This document shows, piece by piece, positions 7,899-15,325 of a stretch of DNA of 16,596 nt. The position numbers were made by a program, and so were the translations under genes. This DNA comes from Alphaproteobacteria bacterium (lineage in GTDB: Bacteria; Pseudomonadota; Alphaproteobacteria; Rhizobiales; Rhizobiaceae). The stretch is from NCBI GenBank assembly GCA_017308345.1, contig JAFKFE010001200.1:1-16596 (forward strand). The letters run 5' to 3'. The notes beneath the pieces are model-generated. The model was not told the DNA's origin, searched no databases, and saw only the letters and a list, made by a program, of their open reading frames with translations. Position 1 is the first letter of the stretch, and every line of letters begins with the position of its first letter.

Positions 7899-7904
7899 AC
7901 CGTC

Positions 7905-9140
7905 TCACTCGCTCTGCAGTATCTTCGAGAAGCTCTCGACGGCGGCCTCCGTCGTCATGGACTTGTCGGTCCAGAACTGGGTGGCAAGATCCGTCACCTG
8001 CCCGTTCAGGTCACCCGCCAGCGCATCGTAGGCGGCCTGCACCGCGGCGCCCGGCGTGGCGAGCGTCTTGGCGCCGAGTTGCGCGCAGACGTCAAGCTTG
8101 GACGTGTCCACATCCGTGCGAGACGGTACCGAACCTTTCACCTCGGCAATCTGTTCCTCCACGGCAGGGTCCATGACCGACTGGGCAAGCAAGGTCTGGC
8201 CCTTGATCCGATCCTCATCCTTGTTGACGGGGAAGGCGAAGACGTCGATGAGGATCGAATAGCTCGGCTTGTCGCTGGGCGTCAGGAAACAGCCGAAATC
8301 CTTGCCGGCGACCTTGCCGGCGGCAAGGAATTCCCCGCGCGCCCAGTCGCCCATGAACTGGAAGCCGGCTTTGCCAGTGACGACGAGGTTGGTGGTGTCG
8401 TTCCAGGAACGGCCCGGGCTGGCTGGATCCGCATAGGTCGACACCTTGCGGAAGATGTCGAAAGCCTGCGGCAGGATGGGCGACTTGAGCGCCTCGGGGG
8501 AGCGCTTCACGATCAGCTCGTTCCAATAGTCCGGACCGCCGAGGGCAAGGATCGAGCTGAAGAGGATGCCGACTTCCTGCCAGGGTTCACCGCCAGTGGC
8601 GATGCCGATGCGGCCGGACGCCTTGATCTTGTCGGCGGCCGCGAAGAGCTCGTCGAACGTCTTGGGCTGCTCGATCTTCAGTTCTTCCAGCAGGGGCTTG
8701 GAATACCAGACCCAGTTCTGCGCATGGATGCCGACAGGCAGCGCGACGAGGTGGTCGTTCACGTTGAGCTTGCTCCAGACAAGCGGCGACATCACCTTTT
8801 GCCAGCCCCCCTCGGCGGCCAGATCGTCGAAATCGCGGAGCTGGCCGGAACCGGCAAGGTCGCGCAAAGCGGAGTTTGGCGTCATCAGGATGGCCGAGGG
8901 CGGTTCACCGCCGGCAATGCGGCTGGTGGCGGCCGCGAGCGCCGCGTCGAAGTCCGCGGATGGGCTGTCGATCCACTTGCCCCCCTTCGACTTGAAGGCG
9001 TCGGCCACCGCGTTCATCGCCTTGGATTCGCTGGAACTCGTCCAGTAGTGCTGCACGTCGACAGTTTGCGCGATCGCGGCGTTGGAAGCGGCGAGAAGGC
9101 CGAGGACGGATATCGTGGAAGTAAAGCGTCGCAAATTCAT
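7905..9140 (-). CDS. Sugar ABC transporter periplasmic substrate-binding protein
   Basis: 411-residue precursor. It has an N-terminal Sec signal (MNLRRF, hydrophobic SVLGLLAASNA, probable cleavage after Ala24 in AIA|QT) and no lipobox cysteine, so it is a soluble periplasmic protein of about 387 residues. It belongs to the extracellular solute-binding family 1 (COG1653). The mature start VDVQHYWTSSSESKAMN, then KSKGGKWIDSPSADFDAAL and GGEPPSAIL, follow the pattern of glucose/mannose-type binding proteins (HWWTSGGE..., KGGKWVDS...). This agrees with the GtsBC-like permeases. GGGGAAC precedes the ATG. It is second in the operon, 98 nt after the first GH3 gene. The GH3 neighbours suggest a beta-glucoside or short beta-glucan rather than free glucose; this is inference. 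Confidence 0.94.
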   Translation of the reverse strand: MNLRRFTSTISVLGLLAASNAAIAQTVDVQHYWTSSSESKAMNAVADAFKSKGGKWIDSPSADFDAALAAATSRIAGGEPPSAILMTPNSALRDLAGSGQLRDFDDLAAEGGWQKVMSPLVWSKLNVNDHLVALPVGIHAQNWVWYSKPLLEELKIEQPKTFDELFAAADKIKASGRIGIATGGEPWQEVGILFSSILALGGPDYWNELIVKRSPEALKSPILPQAFDIFRKVSTYADPASPGRSWNDTTNLVVTGKAGFQFMGDWARGEFLAAGKVAGKDFGCFLTPSDKPSYSILIDVFAFPVNKDEDRIKGQTLLAQSVMDPAVEEQIAEVKGSVPSRTDVDTSKLDVCAQLGAKTLATPGAAVQAAYDALAGDLNGQVTDLATQFWTDKSMTTEAAVESFSKILQSE

Positions 9141-9238
9141 CTCAGTTCCCCTGATGCTTTGGTTGATCTCGATACCCGGAATGTCCCGGGCGGTCGGGTC
9201 GCCTTGTTCGGTCAGCGTCGAACGGCGCCGTCGTCACG

Positions 9239-11605
9239 TCATGCTGCCTTGCTGACTGTCTCGCCGATCTCCTTGTTGAGACTGTCGAGAAATGCCGCCA
9301 TCGTGGCTTTGGAGATTTTTTCGCCGGCTACCCAGGACACGGTCTTGTAGATTCCCAGGAAGGAACTGGCGCAGTATTCCATCATCTTCCCGGCCTCCTC
9401 GTCGTCGAGGCCGAGTTGGGCTTTGAGGAAGTCGCGGAAGCGGCGGCGGGCGAAGTCCTGCTCCAGCACGAGATAGGGCTGGCTTTCCACGTCCAGGATC
9501 GTAGATGGCAGCGCCGCTGCCTCCACCTCGACCGTCTTCTCGAGACGGATGTCCCGCGAGGAGGCTCCCGCTTCGAAAGTGATCCGGCCGGCGTCCAGCA
9601 GCCATTGCCGGTAGGCAGGATCGTAGTAGCGCAGGTCCCTGCTGTCGATCTTCACCTCGACCCGCTTGGTTTCGCCGGGCCGCAACTCGACCTTCGCAAA
9701 GCCCTTGAGCTCGCGTATGGGCCGGATCAGGCGGGAAGTGTGCGGTCGCGCATAGACCTGGGCGATCTCCTTGCCGGCAACGCTGCCTGTATTGGTGATG
9801 TCGAACGATATGCGGATCGCGCCCGAGCCATCGATACGGTCGGCACTGGTGGAAATGTTGGAATATTCGAAAGTCGAATAGCTGAGCCCGAAGCCGAACG
9901 GGAACAGCGGAGCAAGCTTGCGTTTGTCATAGTGGCGATAGCCGACATGAATGCCCTCGCTGTAGACATGACGGCCGTTCTCGCCCGGATAGGTGAGATA
10001 GCCGGGAATGTCCTCTATCTGGACGGGGAACGTCACCGTCAGCTTGCCGCAGGGGTTCTGCTTGCCGAACAGGACATCGGCGATGGCCATGCCCACGCCC
10101 TGCCCGCCGAAGAAAGCGGCAATGACGGCCTGGACGCTTCCGATCCATGGCATCACGATCGCATCCGGGGTGGAAAGGATGACGACCACCTTGCCGTTGC
10201 GCTTACCGAGACGCTCGATCAGCTCGTCCTGGCCGGCGTGGAGGTTGAGATGCGCGCGATCTGAACCCTCGCCGTCATAGCCGACCTCGGTGTTGCCGAA
10301 GAACAGCACCACATCGGCCGCATCGACTGCCGCGAGAGCCGATTGTTCGGACGCGCCGCCGGCTTCGAAATCCGTCACCGCATGGAAGCTGACCGCGGCG
10401 CCGGGAGCCGAGCCGCGGATTTCGTCCAGTGGAATGTCCACTTCGGTCGGACGCGTCGTCGCGCAGCCGGAACCCTGGATGACCGGCTCGACGGCGGCAG
10501 CCCCGACCACCGCGATCTTCCCAATCTTCGCCGCATCGACTGGCAGGATCGCCTTCTCGTTTTTCAGCAGCACGATCGATTCCGCCGCCATGCGCCGCGA
10601 AAGCTCGTGATGTTTCTTGAAGTCAGCCGCGGCATTCGGCCTGATATTGTTACGCCCGGTACGGACGAGCTTGAGGACGCGCAGGCAAGACCGGTCCAGC
10701 ACTTCCATCGGTACCCGGCCGTCCTTGACCGCGTCGATCAATTCCTGCTTGCGCGCGCCGCTTTCCGGCATGTCGAGGTCATTGCCGGCTTTCATCGACG
10801 CGGGACGGCCCTTGATCCCGTGCCAGTCGGAAACGACGACGCCGTCATAACCCCACTCGTCGCGCAGCACCTCGGTCAGCAGCCAATGGCTTTCCGCCGC
10901 CTGGACGTCGTTGAGCCGGTTGTAGGAGCTCATCACCGTCCAGGGATTGCCCTTGCGGATGGCCCGTTCGAAGCCCGCGAGATAGATCTCGCGCAAGGCG
11001 CGCTCTTCGACGACGGAACTCATCGTCGTGCGCTGGACCTCGGAATTGTTGCAGGCGAAATGCTTGAGCGACGCGCCGACGCCATTTTGCTGCAGGCCGT
11101 TGATGACCGCCGCGGCGACCTCCCCGCTCAGCACGGGATCCTCGGAGTAATATTCGTAGCTTCGGCCGGCGAGCGGCGTGCGGCGTATGTTGATGCCGGG
11201 GCCGAGCAGGATGTTGATGCCGAAAGCCTGGCATTCGGCGGCCAGCGCCTCACCGAGCTCATGGGCCAGACCGACATCCCACGAACAGGCCAGCGAGGAG
11301 CCGTTCGGGAAACAGGTTGCGGGGCGGGTCGAGCCGAAGGCGGTCTCGACGCCTGTCGAGAGATCCGTGTTGACGACGCCGAGGAAGGCCGCCAGTTGGC
11401 CGTCGTCGTCCTGCATGCCGTCGATCTGATCGATCGAATAACGGACCCCGTAGGTGCCGTCCGTCATCAGCAGTTCGGGAATGTTGAGGCGGTAGTTCGC
11501 GGCGGTGCGCCACAAGCCGTGGCCGCTGACCGCGGCAACCTTCTCCTCGACGGTCAATTCCGCAACGAGCGCGGCCAGCTGCTTGTCCGAGACATTCCAA
11601 CTCAT
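9239..11605 (-). CDS. Glycoside hydrolase family 3 beta-glucosidase-like enzyme (copy 2)
   Basis: 788 residues from the ATG at 11605 (MSWNVSDKQL), chosen because it gives the same N-terminal length as the paralogue. An ATG two codons earlier (11611) has GGATGA just upstream and cannot be excluded. The architecture is identical to copy 1: GH3 N-terminal barrel with KHFACNN (181-187) and nucleophile Asp260 in SDWHG; GH3 C-terminal domain with likely acid/base Glu446 in DGEGSDR and FPFGFGLSYS; fibronectin III-like domain; helical C-terminal tail of about 90 residues. There is no signal peptide and no PA14 insertion. It is the first gene of the ABC operon and is divergent from the AraC regulator, so it is probably the promoter-proximal gene. 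The pair may differ in linkage or chain-length preference. The beta-glucosidase name is the family default; beta-xylosidase or other specificities are possible. Confidence 0.93.
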   Translation of the reverse strand: MSWNVSDKQLAALVAELTVEEKVAAVSGHGLWRTAANYRLNIPELLMTDGTYGVRYSIDQIDGMQDDDGQLAAFLGVVNTDLSTGVETAFGSTRPATCFPNGSSLACSWDVGLAHELGEALAAECQAFGINILLGPGINIRRTPLAGRSYEYYSEDPVLSGEVAAAVINGLQQNGVGASLKHFACNNSEVQRTTMSSVVEERALREIYLAGFERAIRKGNPWTVMSSYNRLNDVQAAESHWLLTEVLRDEWGYDGVVVSDWHGIKGRPASMKAGNDLDMPESGARKQELIDAVKDGRVPMEVLDRSCLRVLKLVRTGRNNIRPNAAADFKKHHELSRRMAAESIVLLKNEKAILPVDAAKIGKIAVVGAAAVEPVIQGSGCATTRPTEVDIPLDEIRGSAPGAAVSFHAVTDFEAGGASEQSALAAVDAADVVLFFGNTEVGYDGEGSDRAHLNLHAGQDELIERLGKRNGKVVVILSTPDAIVMPWIGSVQAVIAAFFGGQGVGMAIADVLFGKQNPCGKLTVTFPVQIEDIPGYLTYPGENGRHVYSEGIHVGYRHYDKRKLAPLFPFGFGLSYSTFEYSNISTSADRIDGSGAIRISFDITNTGSVAGKEIAQVYARPHTSRLIRPIRELKGFAKVELRPGETKRVEVKIDSRDLRYYDPAYRQWLLDAGRITFEAGASSRDIRLEKTVEVEAAALPSTILDVESQPYLVLEQDFARRRFRDFLKAQLGLDDEEAGKMMEYCASSFLGIYKTVSWVAGEKISKATMAAFLDSLNKEIGETVSKAA

Positions 11606-11658
11606 GCACATTTCATCCGCTTTGCCACGCGCCATCGGCTGACCGCCCGACGATTTGC

Positions 11659-11673
11659 CGGGCAGTGCCCGGG
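11659..11673. promoter_or_regulatory. 15-bp palindrome, candidate operator
   Basis: CCGGGCA-G-TGCCCGG: two perfect 7-bp arms around a single central base. It lies 54-68 bp upstream of the chosen GH3 start and about 130 bp upstream of the AraC-type gene. The compact odd-length symmetry fits a dimeric repressor site (LacI/GntR-like) as well as an AraC accessory site. No matching repressor gene is in the window. The symmetry is seen directly; the binding role is inferred. Confidence 0.45.
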
Positions 11674-11683
11674 GGCGTCCGAC

Positions 11684-11698
11684 CGTCTCCAGGACGGC
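11684..11698. promoter_or_regulatory. Short inverted repeat in the divergent promoter
   Basis: CCGTC-N5-GACGG, 5-bp perfect arms, immediately beside the palindrome at 11659-11673 and within the same regulatory region. It could be a second regulator site or chance in GC-rich DNA. Confidence 0.25.
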
Positions 11699-11802
11699 AA
11701 TTTGATGACACTCGGAAGGTCGCAAATCTAGCCGCGAAACTTGTTCTGGAAGTACGACAGTTTTTGATGCTTACTGGGCGGTGCCTTTACGGAGGACGAG
11801 AA

Positions 11803-12846
11803 ATGAACATCGCTTTTTTGAGGCCTGGCCAGCTGCGCGGCAAACAGGACGCCGGCTTTGAAGACCATGCTCCCGCAGTGACACAGCACTTTTGGGCGTT
11901 CGTCCACGGCGCCATTGAAGTGCCCTATCACTGGCATCGGGAGATGGAGATACTTCTTGTGCTGCGTGGCAAGTTTCGACTGGTGGTTGATGGACAGGTT
12001 TGCGAGATGAACCCGGACGACGTGATCGTCATCAATTCGGACGTGCCGCACAATTCCACATCGGTCTCGCCCGACGCGCTGATCTGCGGCGTGCATCTCG
12101 ACGCCGCGTATTTCGAGCGGCTCGGATTGCCCGGTTTTTCATCCCGGCATTATCTGTGCCGAACCTTCCTTCACGGCCGTTCTTTCATGAACAGGATCGC
12201 TCCCATGAAGGCATTGATGGCGCGGCTGGTGCTGGACCATGCGGGTCATCTCGAGGAGATGATGGTTCGCGATACCGTTGCCAATCTCCTCGCCTGCTTC
12301 GTCTACCGCGCGATCCCCTACGAGGAGTCCGATGGGGCGGCTGCCCAGCTCCGCTCAGCCAGCCGAAACCGGATACTCAAGATCATGGATGCCGTCGAAG
12401 GACAGGAAGACAGCCAGACCCTGAGCGAGATCGCGGATGCCGAGGGTCTGACCCTTAGCCACCTTTCGCGCCTGTTCAAACGTCACTTGGGGATAGGCTA
12501 TCGCGATTATTGCCTGAACCAGCGGCTGGACGCCGCCGCGCATGAGCTTCGCATCACCGACCATACGATCAGCGTGATCATGGAGCGGAACAGCTTCGGC
12601 AATCCTGCGGTCTTCTACAACAAGTTCAGGGCCCGCTTCGGCTGCAGCCCCGCGGAATTTCGGCGCGGACAGGGACTGCGCGGCGCCAAAAGCAAATTGA
12701 CCGAGGAGGACGCAGCCGAGACATTGAGGCTGCTCGCGCACCATGCCGCCGAGATCGGCAAAGCCGCGGAGGTTTCCCTCGGCATCAATGCGACCGGGCG
12801 TAGGCAGGTCACGCTGCGTGCTCCTTACAATGCAAGTTCACGCTGA
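11803..12846 (+). CDS. AraC-family transcriptional regulator with cupin sensor domain
   Basis: 347 residues from the ATG at 11803, which has an excellent GGAGG at 11791-11795 seven bases upstream; the open frame further upstream lacks coding features. The N-terminal cupin ligand-binding domain (about 25-105) carries HWHREMEILLV with His43, His45, Glu47 and Glu49, then NPDDVIVINSDVPHN with His83. The C-terminal double helix-turn-helix (about 188-287) carries LSEIADAEGLTLSHLSRLFK and a typical second half ending FRARFGCSPAEFR. A tail of about 60 residues follows, longer than is usual for the family. It is divergent from the GH3/ABC operon, so it is the likely sugar-responsive activator (or repressor) of that operon and may also control itself. 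Confidence 0.93.
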   Translation: MNIAFLRPGQLRGKQDAGFEDHAPAVTQHFWAFVHGAIEVPYHWHREMEILLVLRGKFRLVVDGQVCEMNPDDVIVINSDVPHNSTSVSPDALICGVHLDAAYFERLGLPGFSSRHYLCRTFLHGRSFMNRIAPMKALMARLVLDHAGHLEEMMVRDTVANLLACFVYRAIPYEESDGAAAQLRSASRNRILKIMDAVEGQEDSQTLSEIADAEGLTLSHLSRLFKRHLGIGYRDYCLNQRLDAAAHELRITDHTISVIMERNSFGNPAVFYNKFRARFGCSPAEFRRGQGLRGAKSKLTEEDAAETLRLLAHHAAEIGKAAEVSLGINATGRRQVTLRAPYNASSR

Positions 12847-12861
12847 AACTTCTTGGCGTGA
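12838..12861. terminator. Weak hairpin at the end of the AraC-type gene
   Basis: TCACGC (12838-12843) and GCGTGA (12856-12861) form a perfect 6-bp stem with a 12-nt loop that includes the stop codon. It lies between the convergent AraC-type and flavoprotein genes. There is no T-run after it, so termination is only a possibility. Confidence 0.2.
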
Positions 12862-12935
12862 TCCGTGCCGCCCGCATGTCTGTCCAGACCGGGATTTGAC
12901 GACCATCCGGCTACAACGGTTGAACGGCGCGAGGT

Positions 12936-15005
12936 CTAGTCGAGAGCCAGCGCCGCCACCTCCCGACGGAACGGCAAGGCATCGCCGATATCGGCTTCGT
13001 CGAGCTCTCGGGCGAAGCGATGGCCGGCATAGGTCGCCCAGGCGATCGGCCCCGGCGCTTCGGCGTCGCCGATGACCTTGACCGAACGGATGCCGTTGCC
13101 GGCCCACTCGTTCTCCCGGGCCTTCAGCTCGCGCCAAACGGCGTCGTCCTGATTACGCGACGTGACCAGGACGACGGCATCGGCCGCCAGCTCCTGTCTC
13201 GTGCCGGTGTAGACGCACGCCGTGACGACACCGCCTGAAACGATCTTCGTGACGGTCCGGTTGAGGACGATATCGACGCCCAGCTCCGCCAGGCGGCGGT
13301 GGATGGCCCCCTGCTCCAGCGTGTTGCGGGTCCAGTCCGAGACATAGGCCGATGGCGTCACCAGGGTCACCTTCGCGCCCCGGCGCGCCATCAGCTCGGC
13401 CAGCACACCGCCCATGTAATAGTGATCGTCATCGAACAGCACGACATTGCCGGACGGCACCTTGCCGTCCATCAGATCGTCGGGCGTGTAGACCGGCATG
13501 GCGGCGTCAATCGGCATCGGCACGACATGGGCGCGCGCGACACCGTCGCGCCGCCAGGCCGACCCGGTGGCGATGGCGACATTCTGGAAGCCGAAGGACA
13601 GGATGTCGTCGGCCGCCAGCCGGCTCTCGAAATAGATATCGACATTCGGCATCTGGCTGAGCTGGTACTGGCGATAGTCGCGCACCCGGCCCCAGGCCGA
13701 GAGCCCCGGAAGCAGGCACTCGCGTGCCACGCGTCCGCCGAGCGCGGTGCCGGCTTCGGCAATGGCCACCTGGTAGCCGCGCAGGCCGAGCGCGCGGGCG
13801 GCCTCCAGTCCGGCGGGCCCGGCGCCGACGATCAGCACGCTGTCGCTGTCGCCTTTCGCCTGCATGCGCTCCGGGTGCCAGCCCTTGCGCCATTCCTCCA
13901 TGAAGGTCGGGTTTTGCGTGCAGCGCGAGATCGACATCGTCATGTCGCCGGTGATGCAGATGTTGCAGCCGATGCACTCACGGATGTCCTCGATGCGGCC
14001 TTCCTCGACCTTTTTCGGCAGAAAGGGATCGGCGATCGACGGGCGCGCGCAGCCGATGAAGTCGAGCGTGCCGGACTTGATCATCCGAACCATCACATCG
14101 GGCGAAGTGAAACGGCCGACGCCGACGACCGGCTTCGAGGTCAGCTTCTTGATGCCGGCGACGAGGCTTTCCTGCGCCGCCTCTTCCTTGAAGCGCGACG
14201 GCCCCGAGCAATCCTCCCAGGCGCCGTGGGCGAGGTCCCAGAGATCGGGCAGGTCGGCATGCATCTCGATCATGTCGCGCACTTCCGAGTTGGCGAAGCC
14301 AAGCTCGCCGATCATCTCGTCCAGCGACAGCCTGAGCGTCAGGCCGCAGGCCTCGCCGATCGCGTCGCGCCCTTCCTCGATCAGCTCGCGCATCAGCCGC
14401 GAGCGGTTCTCCAGCGAGCCGCCATATTCGTCGCCGCGCTGGTTCGTGGCGGTCGACAGGAAGTGCTGGATGATGCCGAAGCCGTGCGCGCCATAGAGGC
14501 ACACCAGGTCGAAGCCCGCCTGCCTGGCGCGCTTGAAGGCGTTGCGGTGCCAGCGGCGCAGGTCGCGGATATCCTGCTTGTCCATCGCCCGCGCCTGCAC
14601 CGGATCGTTGGTGAAGGTGCGGATCGGCAGTGCCGACGGCCCGCGCGGAACCTCCTTGGTGTAGAGATTGGGACCGTTGATGCCGGAATAGGCGAGCTGG
14701 ATGCCGGCGAGCGCGCCATACTCGTGCATGGCTTTCGCCATCTTGGCCAGGGCCGGAATGTCGGCGTCGTCCCACAGCCGGAGCTCGATGAAGGGCGTGA
14801 TCTCGGAGGTGTGATGCATCTCCGTCTGCTCGGTGAAGATGACGCCCCATCCGCCTTCCGACTTCATGCGGCGCATCTCGGCCGCGGCCGACGGATCGCG
14901 ATAGCCGCCGCCATTGCAATGGGGAACCTGATAGAAGCGGTTCTTGGCGGTCACCGGACCGATCTTCATCGGCTCGAACAGAATATCGTAGCGTGGGTCG
15001 CGCAT
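12936..15005 (-). CDS. TMADH/DMADH/histamine dehydrogenase-family iron-sulfur flavoprotein
   Basis: 689 residues from MRDPRYDILFEP, which aligns with the N-terminus of trimethylamine dehydrogenase and has AAGGAAG upstream; an ATG five codons earlier is less likely. Domains: Old-Yellow-Enzyme-like FMN barrel (1-340); 4Fe-4S loop C344-x2-C347-x2-C350-x11-C362; then two dinucleotide-binding (FAD/ADP) domains with VLIVGAGPAGLEAAR (390-404) and VIGDAEAPGPIAWA (644-657). Cys30 in YQVPHC matches the cysteine that carries the 6-S-cysteinyl FMN. Tyr171 and His174 in LYGAHGF match the catalytic Tyr/His. The substrate-bowl positions read Gln60, Trp256 and Asp354, whereas TMADH has Tyr, Trp, Trp. The enzyme should oxidatively cleave a C-N bond of an amine, passing electrons through the cluster to ETF or a similar acceptor, none of which is encoded here. 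Dimethylglycine-demethylase-like (DgcA) roles remain possible. It is divergent from the M20 deacylase gene. Confidence 0.92.
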   Translation of the reverse strand: MRDPRYDILFEPMKIGPVTAKNRFYQVPHCNGGGYRDPSAAAEMRRMKSEGGWGVIFTEQTEMHHTSEITPFIELRLWDDADIPALAKMAKAMHEYGALAGIQLAYSGINGPNLYTKEVPRGPSALPIRTFTNDPVQARAMDKQDIRDLRRWHRNAFKRARQAGFDLVCLYGAHGFGIIQHFLSTATNQRGDEYGGSLENRSRLMRELIEEGRDAIGEACGLTLRLSLDEMIGELGFANSEVRDMIEMHADLPDLWDLAHGAWEDCSGPSRFKEEAAQESLVAGIKKLTSKPVVGVGRFTSPDVMVRMIKSGTLDFIGCARPSIADPFLPKKVEEGRIEDIRECIGCNICITGDMTMSISRCTQNPTFMEEWRKGWHPERMQAKGDSDSVLIVGAGPAGLEAARALGLRGYQVAIAEAGTALGGRVARECLLPGLSAWGRVRDYRQYQLSQMPNVDIYFESRLAADDILSFGFQNVAIATGSAWRRDGVARAHVVPMPIDAAMPVYTPDDLMDGKVPSGNVVLFDDDHYYMGGVLAELMARRGAKVTLVTPSAYVSDWTRNTLEQGAIHRRLAELGVDIVLNRTVTKIVSGGVVTACVYTGTRQELAADAVVLVTSRNQDDAVWRELKARENEWAGNGIRSVKVIGDAEAPGPIAWATYAGHRFARELDEADIGDALPFRREVAALALD

Positions 15006-15102
15006 AATAGCTTCCTTCATGCCGGCTCGGCCCTGCCGATCCCGCCGAGATTACTCATAAGTTGGCGCCGGCGCGGGAAAACTACGGAATTCTTCTGTGC
15101 GG

Positions 15103-15119
15103 ATTAGGATGCGCCTAAT
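15103..15119. promoter_or_regulatory. LysR-type T-N11-A palindrome
   Basis: ATTAGG-N5-CCTAAT, a perfect 6-bp dyad that contains an exact T-N11-A core, the recognition pattern of LysR-family regulators. It lies about 100 bp upstream of the flavoprotein start and about 210 bp upstream of the M20 start. A half-site (GGATTAG) recurs at 15132-15138. The probable LysR gene at the right edge of the window is the obvious candidate binder. The dyad is seen; binding is inferred. Confidence 0.55.
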
Positions 15120-15218
15120 AGCGCGTCGCGCGGATTAGCCTCAGATGAACCGGGGCTGAGCCAAATGCGACTTCAGCACCGCCGCGCCGCGATGCTACAC
15201 AGCCGGTCGCGACATAGG

Positions 15219-15260
15219 GCAATTCCAGGAAAGTGTGAGCGGTTTTCCGTCCGGAATTGC
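15219..15260 (+). promoter_or_regulatory. Nested inverted repeat upstream of the M20 gene
   Basis: Outer arms GCAATTCC (15219-15226) and GGAATTGC (15253-15260), perfect over 8 bp. Inner arms GGAAA (15228-15232) and TTTCC (15244-15248) surround an 11-nt loop. The result is a long hairpin with a small asymmetric internal loop. It could be a regulator dyad or, if transcribed, a leader structure. Confidence 0.45.
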
Positions 15261-15280
15261 GTAAAAACAAAGGGATAGGG

Positions 15281-15302
15281 CGTTTCGCCGTTCCGTGAAA
15301 CG
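15281..15302 (+). promoter_or_regulatory. Inverted repeat just before the M20 start
   Basis: CGTTTC (15281-15286) and GAAACG (15297-15302), perfect 6-bp arms with a 10-nt loop, ending 23 bp before the ATG at 15326. If in the mRNA it would sit next to the weak GGGA ribosome binding site and could affect initiation. Confidence 0.35.
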
Positions 15303-15325
15303 GTAAAACGCACTGGGACAAAGAA

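Larger units (their letters stand above)
11606..11802. promoter_or_regulatory. Divergent promoter region, GH3-ABC operon / araC-type gene
   Basis: These 197 nt separate the two divergent starts and must hold the promoters of both. Three repeat elements are visible: the near-perfect palindrome at 11659-11673, a shorter inverted repeat at 11684-11698, and imperfect direct repeats of the form GGAAG-N2-CG starting at 11714 and 11748 (10 of 16 positions equal, 34 bp apart). AraC-family proteins usually bind direct repeats near the -35 box, so the last pair is a candidate for autoregulator or activator sites. I could not pick a convincing -35/-10 pair by eye. Confidence 0.6.
15006..15325. promoter_or_regulatory. 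Divergent regulatory region, flavoprotein / M20 deacylase genes
   Basis: This 320-bp stretch holds no convincing gene. It is visibly less GC-rich in places and full of dyads: a 17-bp LysR-type palindrome at 15103-15119, a repeated GCGGATTAG at 15099-15107 and 15130-15138 (31 bp, about three helical turns apart), a nested inverted repeat at 15219-15260 and another at 15281-15302. Promoters for both flanking genes must lie here. I could not identify clear -35/-10 boxes. Confidence 0.65.

Noticed and set aside
9141..9238. Possible hairpin (CCCGG-N6-CCGGG on the minus strand) between the first GH3 gene and the binding-protein gene
   Set aside because: A 5-bp stem without a T-run or further support. 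The gap may hold regulatory signals, but nothing I can defend.
7263..9350. 695-codon plus-strand open frame opposite the permease and binding-protein genes
   Set aside because: It spans two well-supported minus-strand genes and their intergenic gap, and its composition is that of an antisense shadow.
11665..11802. Upstream extension of the AraC-type gene by 46 codons
   Set aside because: It runs through the palindromic promoter region and lacks a ribosome binding site, while the ATG at 11803 has a strong GGAGG and a normal family N-terminus.
13299..15107. 602-codon plus-strand open frame opposite the flavoprotein gene
   Set aside because: Shadow composition; the minus strand carries an end-to-end TMADH-family protein with all cofactor motifs.
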